Part shown: piece after piece, positions 1 to 5,480 of the stretch
Numbering within the stretch: the stretch's first letter is position 1
How the letters are laid out: every line of letters begins with the position of its first letter
NCBI GenBank assembly: GCA_946885335.1
Contig: CAMPGG010000148.1
Location: 1-8,252, forward strand
Direction of reading: 5' to 3'
Source of the DNA: an uncultured Chitinophagaceae bacterium
Lineage (GTDB): Bacteria > Bacteroidota > Bacteroidia > Chitinophagales > Chitinophagaceae
DNA length: 8,252 nucleotides
The notes under the pieces: generated by a model
What the model saw: the letters and a program-made list of their open reading frames with translations, nothing else
Databases searched by the model: none
What the model was told of the DNA's origin: nothing
Made by a program: the position numbers and the translations under genes

Positions 1-2
1 AT

Positions 3-17
3 ATTATAGGCTATAAT
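3..17. promoter_or_regulatory. 15-bp near-perfect palindrome upstream of the DUF1801 gene
   Basis: ATTATAG and CTATAAT are exact reverse complements separated by one G, and the element ends 31 bp before the ATG at 49. A 7+1+7 symmetric site just upstream of a gene is the form of a dimeric repressor site, and its arms also resemble -10-like AT-rich boxes. It does not match the palindromes at 3387-3424, so a different regulator would be involved. The AT-rich composition makes chance symmetry possible, and the window edge hides what lies upstream. Confidence 0.25.
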
Positions 18-48
18 CCAACTTAACTTAACAACATTACAACCAGAA

Positions 49-459
49 ATGAATCCAGAAATTCAAACATACAACCAGCAGCAAACTTCAACAGACAAAG
101 AAATTTGCGACCTGCTTGCAGCAACCATAGACAGTGTATTGACTGAAGCCGAAAGCAAGATCTGGCATGCCCATCCAGTTTGGTTTTTAGATGGTAATCC
201 CATTGTTGGTTACAGCAAACAGAAGGCGGGTTTGCGTTTAATGTTTTGGAGCGGCGCCAGTTTTGAAGAAGCGAAATTGAATGTGGTTGGTATAAAATTT
301 AAAGATGCTTCTATTTTCTACAACTCATTTGAACAAATCAATTTAAAAGATCTGAAACGCTGGCTGAAAAAATCAAGAGAAATTCAGTGGGACTATCAAA
401 ACATTGTAAAAAGAAAAGGAGTCCTGGAATTGAAAACAGGAATGACTAACGTTAAATAA
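49..459 (+). CDS. DUF1801 (YdhG-like) family protein
   Basis: A 136-residue soluble protein with no signal peptide or membrane segment. Residues about 20-125 carry the DUF1801 pattern: an N-terminal helix (CDLLAATIDSVLTEAE), the W39-H40 and HPVWF (42-46) core, a beta stretch GYSKQKAGLRLMFWSG (54-69), and a C-terminal helix ending WDYQNIVKRKG. Bacillus subtilis YdhG (Fra), described as a frataxin-like iron chaperone, belongs to the same broad family, but that role cannot be transferred here; treat the function as unknown. The ATG at 49 is the first in frame, and the leader is A/C-rich without a Shine-Dalgarno, as usual in Bacteroidota. The DUF2200 gene follows 7 nt downstream on the same strand, so the two are probably co-transcribed. 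Family call from remembered motifs; confident on family, not on function. Confidence 0.85.
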   Translation: MNPEIQTYNQQQTSTDKEICDLLAATIDSVLTEAESKIWHAHPVWFLDGNPIVGYSKQKAGLRLMFWSGASFEEAKLNVVGIKFKDASIFYNSFEQINLKDLKRWLKKSREIQWDYQNIVKRKGVLELKTGMTNVK

Positions 460-466
460 ATAAGCT

Positions 467-832
467 ATGAATACAACCGACACACACAATGAACGTATTG
501 CAAAAATGACCTTCTCCTCGGTCTATCCGCATTATGTTACAAAAGTTGAAAAGAAAGGCAGAACAAAAGAAGAATTGCACCAGGTAATTGAATGGCTAAC
601 GGGATTCAATGACCGAAAGTTGCAGGAATTGATTGAGCAAAAAGTGACTTTTGAAACCTTTTTTGAAATAGCTTCATTAAATCCCAATGCAAATCTCATC
701 ACCGGTGTAATTTGTGGTTACCGGGTGGAGGAAATTGAAAATCCATTAACGCAAAAGGCCAGGTATTTGGATAAGCTGGTAGATGAATTGGCGAAAGGCC
801 GTAAGATGGAGAAGATATTGCGGGTTGCATAG
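467..832 (+). CDS. DUF2200 domain-containing protein
   Basis: A 121-residue protein that is DUF2200 almost end to end. Recognisable blocks are [23 protein letters not shown] (10-32), the [13 protein letters not shown] helix (35-47), [36 protein letters not shown] (61-96), and [21 protein letters not shown] (99-119). This uncharacterised family is small, cytosolic and well conserved, and the length here is normal for it. No catalytic residues are known to me. The start at 467 is preferred because family members usually have 10-14 residues before the RIAKMTF block. It lies 7 nt after the DUF1801 stop, which suggests one transcript. No strong terminator is obvious just after the stop; the next structured element (1017-1087) belongs more naturally to the convergent carbonic anhydrase gene. 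Confidence 0.9.
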   Translation: MNTTDTHNERIAKMTFSSVYPHYVTKVEKKGRTKEELHQVIEWLTGFNDRKLQELIEQKVTFETFFEIASLNPNANLITGVICGYRVEEIENPLTQKARYLDKLVDELAKGRKMEKILRVA

Positions 833-1016
833 GGTAGCAATGTATGATCAGGTTATTTTTTATAAATGATATAATGTCAACAAACCTTTATAAATTATTT
901 TTTTGTTTTATCAGGCAAAACCTCAAGTTTAAACAAAAGATGAAGCCGCACATTATTGATGTAGAGATTGAATTTTAAACATTCCTTTTTTCCATTCAAA
1001 AAAATTTATTGCATGT

Positions 1017-1087
1017 TAAAATGTCCCGGAGCATGGCTGTTTTACAACCAGGTTGAAGTTTTGCTCCGGGCAGTCTGAAACATTTTA
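1017..1087 (-). terminator. Two-stage hairpin at the 3' end of the carbonic anhydrase gene
   Basis: CCCGGAGCA (1025-1033) pairs perfectly with TGCTCCGGG (1062-1070), a 9-bp GC-rich stem with a 28-nt loop. Inside the loop CAAC/GTTG (1045-1048, 1052-1055) can form a small second hairpin. Outside it, TAAAATGT (1017-1024) pairs with ACATTTTA (1080-1087), which includes the carbonic anhydrase stop codon. On the minus-strand transcript the strong stem is followed by ACAUUUUA, a short U tract, with a longer U run some 20 nt further on. It may terminate the SulP-anhydrase transcript or protect its 3' end. The long loop and weak U tract make it an atypical intrinsic terminator. Confidence 0.5.
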
Positions 1088-1777
1088 TTCAATCATGGCC
1101 TTCTGGTATGCTAGCTGGTGATTGCCTTCTTTTGGGTGATTAATAATTAATGAGTCCTCATAAAAAGTTACTTCACCGGTTGTGATATCATGTGTACCTC
1201 CAACAATCCCGATTTGCCCTGCGTCAATCATTTCTTTTAAAATGGTGCTTCGTTCCATAATAGCATGAACAGTTCTTTTTACATTTATGGTTGAAACTTT
1301 TTCTACAAATTCATCGTTGCCTGAATTGCGGTTTTCTTTTATGGTGTTTTCATCATCCACTGCCGGCCGTATTTTAGTAAGCAATGCTGTAAGGTTACCC
1401 ATTTCCACATGATCACAGGCACCTTTTACGGCGCCACATTTAGTATGGCCAAGTACAACTATAATTTTGGCACCGGCAACTTTGCAACCAAACTCCATAC
1501 TGCCCAAAATATCTTCATTAATAATATTACCGGCAATGCGTACACTGAATATGTCACCTAATCCCTGGTCAAATATCAGTTCGGCAGATGTTCGGGAATC
1601 AATACAACTCAGGATCACAGCAAATGGATGTTGACCGTCTGATGTTTCATTTGCCTGTTGCAACAGGTTGCGGTTTACTTTTAGATTGTTTACAAATCTT
1701 TTATTGCCTTCTTTTAAAAGTTCAATAGCTAAACCCGGTGGAATGGCTGCCTGCATTTCTTTAGTTAATGTTTTCAT
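1085..1777 (-). CDS. Beta-class carbonic anhydrase
   Basis: Zinc enzyme that interconverts CO2 and bicarbonate in the cytoplasm (230 residues, normal for bacterial beta enzymes). The sequence shows the zinc ligands C58 (in ILSCIDSR), H111 and C114 (in LGHTKCGAV), and the catalytic Asp-Arg dyad D60/R62. The core runs on through GDIFSVRIAGNI (74-85) and LGSMEFGC (91-98). No signal peptide is present. The ATG at 1777 lies 28 nt after the stop of the SulP transporter gene, so the two form an operon, with the transporter first. The pairing fits bicarbonate import coupled to CO2/HCO3- balance; SulP-anhydrase neighbours and fusions are known in bacteria. Regulation is probably through the shared promoter region at 3387-3424. 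All key residues are present, so the enzyme is probably active. Confidence 0.95.
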   Translation of the reverse strand: MKTLTKEMQAAIPPGLAIELLKEGNKRFVNNLKVNRNLLQQANETSDGQHPFAVILSCIDSRTSAELIFDQGLGDIFSVRIAGNIINEDILGSMEFGCKVAGAKIIVVLGHTKCGAVKGACDHVEMGNLTALLTKIRPAVDDENTIKENRNSGNDEFVEKVSTINVKRTVHAIMERSTILKEMIDAGQIGIVGGTHDITTGEVTFYEDSLIINHPKEGNHQLAYQKAMIE

Positions 1778-1805
1778 TGTTTTATTTTTTTAATTAATGA
1801 TGACG

Positions 1806-3359
1806 TTATTTAGGTTCTATAAAGTTTATGGTTTCTACTGTAATATTTTTTGTCTTTGCGTTTATTTTATAATCCTGTATTATTTCTACCACATCATGTG
1901 CTATGGATTTTGAATGGGTACAGTCAATAATCACTTTAGCATTGCCGGGGATAATATTTAAGGCCTGGAGAACACTGGCCTTGTTAAAAAATGAAACTTC
2001 CTGTGCCAGTTCAATATGGTGTACCTGGTGCCCATCCTGGTTATTGATAACACTTTTTAAGTGGTGTGAGTTCCGGTAGCTGTGCCGCAGGGTATAAAAA
2101 ATGCCAAATAACATACCAATTGTGATGCCTATTAAAAGGTCTGTCAGGAGGATACCTATAACCGTAGCTGTAAATGGGATAAACTGCTCCCATCCCTGCT
2201 TATACATTTGTTTAAAGAGCGCTGGCTTTGCCAATTTATAGCCAACAACCAACAAAATAGCGGCAAGCGTTGCCAGGGGAATCATATTCATTAAGCCTGC
2301 GATGGTTAAAGCACTGATCAATAAAAATACACCATGAAGTACAGCACTCATTTTTGTTTTACCGCCAAAAGATATATTAGCAGTACTGCGAACAATAACC
2401 TGTGTAATGGGCAGGCCACCAATTAATCCTGACACTACATTCCCAAGCCCTTGCGCTTTTAATTCCCTGTTTGTTGGAGTAACTCTTTTGTATGGATCCA
2501 TTTTATCTGTTGCTTCTACGCAAAGCAGTGTTTCAAGGCTGGCAACAACTGCCAATACGAAAGCAATTTTCCAAACTTCAACATTTGTAATTTGCGAAAA
2601 GTCCGGAAATGTAAATTGTGTAAAGAACTCTGGTAAACTGTTTGCCACCGGCAGTTGCACTACCTGGTCGCTGGCCAGGCTGAAATTTAATATTCCGTTT
2701 TGGTACATATAATGCATCAGGATACCGAGAATAACAACCACTATCGGGCCTTGTATCAGTTGAAATATTTTATGTTTTTTCATTAGCACTTTATCCCAAA
2801 GAATCAATAAACCAAGTGAGATGATTGCAATAAGGGCAGCCCCAGGAGTAATGGCGTTCGTAGCATTAATGATGGAAGAAAAAGTATTTTCACCTCCTGC
2901 CTGCCAAAATGAAACGTTGCCTTCCGCATCTTTATCATAACCTAAAGCATGGGGTATTTGCTTTAAAATAATCAGCAATCCAATACCTGTAAGCATCCCT
3001 TTTATTACGGATGATGGAAAAAAGTATGCGATAAAGCCAGCTTTGGCAAAGCCCATAATTATTTGCAGGATGCCGGCAATTACAACTGCCAGCAAAAATG
3101 CGGGCCATGAACCAAGTACCGCAATGGAGGATAATACAATAACCGCCAAACCGGCAGCGGGTCCGCTAACCCCCAATGGAGAACCGCTTGCTATGCCAAC
3201 TACAATGCCACCTACAATGCCTGCAATAATTCCGGCAAACAAGGGGGCTCCTGAAGCCAGGGCTATGCCGAGGCATAAAGGGACAGCAACAAAAAAAACG
3301 ACAATACTGGCTGGCAAGTCGCTTTTTAGGTCTTTGAAAATGTTTTTTCTCAGTTCCAT
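1806..3359 (-). CDS. SulP-family anion (probable bicarbonate) transporter
   Basis: Inner-membrane SLC26/SulP transporter of 517 residues from the chosen start. Family marks are the N-terminal DLPASIVVFFVAVPLCLGIALASG (residues 14-37), the TM3 motif SGSPLGVSGPAAG (58-70), an acidic TM8 segment SLETLLCVEATDK (274-286), and GLIGGLPITQVIVRSTANISFGG (311-333). Many hydrophobic helices follow to about 425. Residues about 447-517 form a short STAS-like cytoplasmic tail (VHHIELAQEVSFFNK...VIIDCTHS). Substrate is inferred: the carbonic anhydrase gene directly downstream points to HCO3-, as for cyanobacterial BicA, but sulfate or another anion is not excluded. A TTG at 3383 would add eight residues (MSKTKSII), but the ATG at 3359 starts directly before the usual basic MELRKNIFKDLKSDLP leader and is preferred. 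It is transcribed away from a TetR-type regulator, with paired palindromes between them. Confidence 0.92.
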   Translation of the reverse strand: MELRKNIFKDLKSDLPASIVVFFVAVPLCLGIALASGAPLFAGIIAGIVGGIVVGIASGSPLGVSGPAAGLAVIVLSSIAVLGSWPAFLLAVVIAGILQIIMGFAKAGFIAYFFPSSVIKGMLTGIGLLIILKQIPHALGYDKDAEGNVSFWQAGGENTFSSIINATNAITPGAALIAIISLGLLILWDKVLMKKHKIFQLIQGPIVVVILGILMHYMYQNGILNFSLASDQVVQLPVANSLPEFFTQFTFPDFSQITNVEVWKIAFVLAVVASLETLLCVEATDKMDPYKRVTPTNRELKAQGLGNVVSGLIGGLPITQVIVRSTANISFGGKTKMSAVLHGVFLLISALTIAGLMNMIPLATLAAILLVVGYKLAKPALFKQMYKQGWEQFIPFTATVIGILLTDLLIGITIGMLFGIFYTLRHSYRNSHHLKSVINNQDGHQVHHIELAQEVSFFNKASVLQALNIIPGNAKVIIDCTHSKSIAHDVVEIIQDYKINAKTKNITVETINFIEPK

Positions 3360-3386
3360 AATGATTGATTTGGTTTTAGACAATAA

Positions 3387-3424
3387 AGATAGAAATATTA
3401 TCTCAAAAGATAGTAATACTATCT
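3387..3424. promoter_or_regulatory. Paired palindromic operators between SulP and tetR-like genes
   Basis: AGATAGTAATACTATCT (3408-3424) is a perfect palindrome around A3416. AGATAGAAATATTATCT (3387-3403) is the same 17-mer with two changes and is still symmetric in its outer five bases. Centres are 3395 and 3416, exactly 21 bp or two helical turns apart, so two dimers would sit on the same face of the DNA. The pair lies between divergent genes, one of which encodes a TetR-family regulator, the usual place for its operator. On the minus strand TATCTTTTG (3412-3404) inside the pair resembles a -7 element (TA and TTTG with one extra base), so binding would be expected to block SulP transcription. 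On the plus strand it lies just upstream of the putative -7 at 3448-3455. Which protein binds is inferred. Confidence 0.75.
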
Positions 3425-3447
3425 CATTAAATTGTAAAACTTTTAAC

Positions 3448-3455
3448 TATTTTTG
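3448..3455 (+). promoter_or_regulatory. Putative Bacteroidota -7 element of the TetR-type gene
   Basis: TATTTTTG matches the Bacteroidota -7 consensus TAnnTTTG exactly and lies about 75 nt before the ATG at 3529, implying a leader of roughly 65-70 nt. The -33 element is not clear: a TTG at 3432-3434 is too close. The perfect palindrome at 3408-3424 would fall about 40-55 nt upstream of the start site. Six fixed bases in AT-rich DNA can occur by chance. Confidence 0.35.
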
Positions 3456-3528
3456 CCCGGCAGATAACCATGCATTATTATTTTATAATAATCCGGCAAA
3501 TGATGACAAGCTAAAACCTAGTATTTAT

Positions 3529-4206
3529 ATGGAAGTACAATTGCAAATAAAGATGAACGAGAAGCTATTTCTCCGTGACCCTGAACAAACGGAATTGGGA
3601 AAAAAAATAATTCAGCATAGTATACAGATTATACATCAACACGGCTTTGAATCTTTCACTTTTAAAAAACTGGCGGAGGAAATTGAGAGTACAGAAGCTG
3701 GAATTTACAGGTATTTTGAAAACAAGCATCGTTTACTGGTATACATTACTGCATGGTATTGGAGTTGGCTGCAATACCGGGTAACCTTTACCACTAATAA
3801 TATTAAAAATCCTGCTTCTAAGCTCAAAAAGATCATTGAGCTGCTTGCTACAACAATTGTTGATGATGAAAAAACAATGCATATTAATGAAAGCCTGCTT
3901 CACCAGATAATAATTGCAGAAGGATCAAAAGCTTACCTGACCAAACATGTAACTGAGGATAATAAAGACCAGTTATTTAAACCCTACAAAGACCTTTGCG
4001 CAATGATTGCAGACGTTATACTTGAATTCAATCCCAAATTTAAATATTCAAGATCCCTGGCAAGCACCATAATAGAAATGGCACATTTTCAAATTTTTTT
4101 TATGCACAATCTTCCTTCGCTGACTGATTTTGGTAAAACTAAAGATGAACTGCAGGTGGTTGCATTTCTTGAAGATTTAGTGTTTAACAGCATAAAAAGA
4201 AAATAA
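3529..4206 (+). CDS. TetR/AcrR-family transcriptional regulator
   Basis: DNA-binding regulator, 225 residues from the ATG at 3529 (217 from the ATG at 3553, an equally possible start). The TetR N-terminal domain spans about residues 21-70: ELGKKIIQHSIQIIHQHGFESFTFKKLAEEIESTEAGIYRYFENKHRLL, with the recognition helix near STEAGIYRYF (54-63). The rest is a helical ligand/dimerisation domain with aromatic YITAWYWSWLQYR (72-84) and no close relative I can name, so the inducer is unknown. The reading frame stays open far upstream, antisense to the SulP gene, but that part is not regulator-like and lies over another gene. It is divergent from the SulP-carbonic anhydrase operon, with two matching palindromes between them, which strongly suggests local control of that operon and possibly of itself. 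Whether it represses or activates is inferred from the family (most repress). Confidence 0.88.
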   Translation: MEVQLQIKMNEKLFLRDPEQTELGKKIIQHSIQIIHQHGFESFTFKKLAEEIESTEAGIYRYFENKHRLLVYITAWYWSWLQYRVTFTTNNIKNPASKLKKIIELLATTIVDDEKTMHINESLLHQIIIAEGSKAYLTKHVTEDNKDQLFKPYKDLCAMIADVILEFNPKFKYSRSLASTIIEMAHFQIFFMHNLPSLTDFGKTKDELQVVAFLEDLVFNSIKRK

Positions 4207-4281
4207 TTATGCTACTAAAGAGTTGGTTGAAATTTTATTCAATCTATTTCGGAACAGTATCTAAAATATTACAGTTGTTAA

Positions 4282-4333
4282 GTTACACCTGTATTGTCAG
4301 GATATTATTCTATGGTTAAATAATACAGGTAAC
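4282..4333. terminator. Candidate shared terminator between convergent genes
   Basis: ACCTGTATT (4287-4295) and AATACAGGT (4322-4330) are perfect 9-bp reverse complements. The stem can extend inward by a G-T and a T-A pair, and the flanks GTTA/TAAC also pair if CA (4286-4287) bulges. The loop is about 22-26 nt. It lies between the stops of the TetR-type gene (4206) and the DUF1003 gene (4357), where a two-way terminator is expected. A run of seven T (4342-4348) follows on the plus strand, but about 9 nt after the stem; no T run follows on the minus strand. Modest support. Confidence 0.35.
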
Positions 4334-4356
4334 GCACCATGTATTTTTTTCCAGGT

Positions 4357-5049
4357 TTATTTTTTCTTTATTTCTTTTAATACGTCTTCTAAATAGTCAA
4401 TCTGGACTTCCTGAATTTCTAAAAGTTTTTTGCTTTGATGAACCAACAGGTGGTCCACTTTTTCACTCAATAATTTGATTTCAAGTTCTGCTTTCAAGTT
4501 TATTTTGTAGTCGTGTTCGGAACGTTGCCTGTCTTTTTGCTCCTGCCTGTTTTGACTCATCATGATAATGGGCGCTTGTATAGCAGCCAAACAGGAAAGG
4601 ATTAAGTTTAAAAGAATGAATGGATAGGGGTCAAAAGCTTTGGTAGTCAATAACCAAACGTTTACCAGTATCCATAACAGCAGAAATGAAAAAAATAAGA
4701 TGATAAATGTCCAACTGCCACCAAAAAATGCAATTTTATCTGCTAACTTTTCTCCGCGGCTAATTTGCGAATCTGGTCCCTCCTGGATATTTTCGGAGAG
4801 AATAGAATTATCCCGGATTGCCTGCATTACATCCAGGTCAATGAGGGCTAATTCGCCTTTTTCCTGTTCCACAAGCTTTGTGAGATAAAGCCTCCTGTAA
4901 TAATTAAGTTCCTGAAGAGAAATAACACTGTCAGCTGAAAAATCCGGAAACTCCGTTTGTATAAGTTTAAACACACCCTCCCTGATTTCTTGTCCTTTTA
5001 TTGCTTCACCCTTACTGATCATTTTTTTAGAAATGTGGCTTAATATCAT
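4357..5049 (-). CDS. DUF1003 membrane protein
   Basis: A 230-residue protein of the DUF1003 family, function unknown. The diagnostic part is KLADKIAFFGGSWTFI (101-116), then two membrane segments at about 112-134 and 141-164 joined by TTKAFDPYPFILLN, and the QAPIIMMSQNRQEQKDR block (158-174). After that comes a long charged helix (about 175-228) likely to be a cytosolic coiled coil. The N-terminal half also follows the family (IREGVFKLIQTEFPDF, ISLQELNYYRRLYLTKLV, EKGELALIDLDV, LSENIQE). From memory, many relatives begin with a short cysteine-containing segment; here that position reads SHISKKMISKG and has no Cys. The ATG at 5049 is used; an ATG at 5022 would also keep the conserved part. It appears to be monocistronic, with a 378-bp unexplained upstream region, and converges on the TetR-type gene. 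Confidence 0.9.
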   Translation of the reverse strand: MILSHISKKMISKGEAIKGQEIREGVFKLIQTEFPDFSADSVISLQELNYYRRLYLTKLVEQEKGELALIDLDVMQAIRDNSILSENIQEGPDSQISRGEKLADKIAFFGGSWTFIILFFSFLLLWILVNVWLLTTKAFDPYPFILLNLILSCLAAIQAPIIMMSQNRQEQKDRQRSEHDYKINLKAELEIKLLSEKVDHLLVHQSKKLLEIQEVQIDYLEDVLKEIKKK

Positions 5050-5426
5050 AAGGCTGTCTTTTTAAAGTATTTATTTGGATGGCCCGATTGTGTGGGTATA
5101 CAGTCATTGTTGTAATTGATTTTACATCATTATATTGAATAGAGCAACTTGCTGAATAAAACCAACCCGTAGCGTTAAAAATATTGCATACTGATTTTTA
5201 TGCTAAATATATGGTATATGGATTTGCCTTTTTGTATCCCTGGCAAATATGTATTTACATCATTTCAATAGTGTTCTCTTAACAACTTTTTTGATTGGTA
5301 TAAGGCGCATTCATTTAATTGGATACTTGCATTTATTAGCGTCTTGCTTTAGGTGTTTTTGATCGGGTTTATTTAAAAAAAGCTTTCTGATAAAAAAAAG
5401 CACATGCATCTTAACAGTTACCAAAT
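5050..5426. other. Gene-free region upstream of the DUF1003 gene
   Basis: No credible coding sequence on either strand. It should contain the minus-strand promoter of the DUF1003 gene, but I find no clean TAnnTTTG match. The only symmetry that stands out is ATTTGCC (5222-5228) with GGCAAAT (5242-5248), a 7-bp stem with a 13-nt loop. The stretch is AT-rich with many A and T runs near its distal end (5371-5400). No repeat or mobile-element boundary is seen. Confidence 0.5.
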
Positions 5427-5462
5427 AAAAAAAATGCCCCGGATACCTGGGGCATTTTTTTT
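5427..5462 (-). terminator. Strong intrinsic terminator of the lipoprotein gene
   Basis: A8-TGCCCC (5427-5440) and GGGGCA-T8 (5449-5462) are perfect reverse complements. The GC-rich arms can close further through G5441-T5448 and G5442-C5447 to a 4-nt loop. On the minus strand it starts 18 nt after the lipoprotein stop codon and ends in eight U, the textbook intrinsic form. The A8/T8 symmetry means it would also work for plus-strand transcription, although no plus-strand gene ends nearby. Confidence 0.9.
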
Positions 5463-5480
5463 AATAACCACACTATTTGC

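Noticed and set aside
2407..2712. 101-codon plus-strand open frame
   Set aside because: Lies wholly inside and antisense to the SulP gene; no recognisable motif.
3043..3528. Upstream extension of the TetR-type reading frame
   Set aside because: It is antisense to the SulP gene, rich in Pro/Ala/Thr as expected from the opposite strand of a membrane protein, and unlike any TetR N-terminus.
4299..4314. A third copy of the 17-bp palindrome (ATAGAATAATATC on the minus strand)
   Set aside because: Arm spacing is one base short and the outer bases do not match; it also lies between convergent genes, in the hairpin loop.
4640..4888. 82-codon plus-strand open frame
   Set aside because: Antisense to the well-supported DUF1003 gene.
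5222..5248. ATTTGCC/GGCAAAT inverted repeat as operator or terminator
   Set aside because: Only 7 bp with a 13-nt loop, no T run, and no matching site elsewhere in the window; too weak to call.
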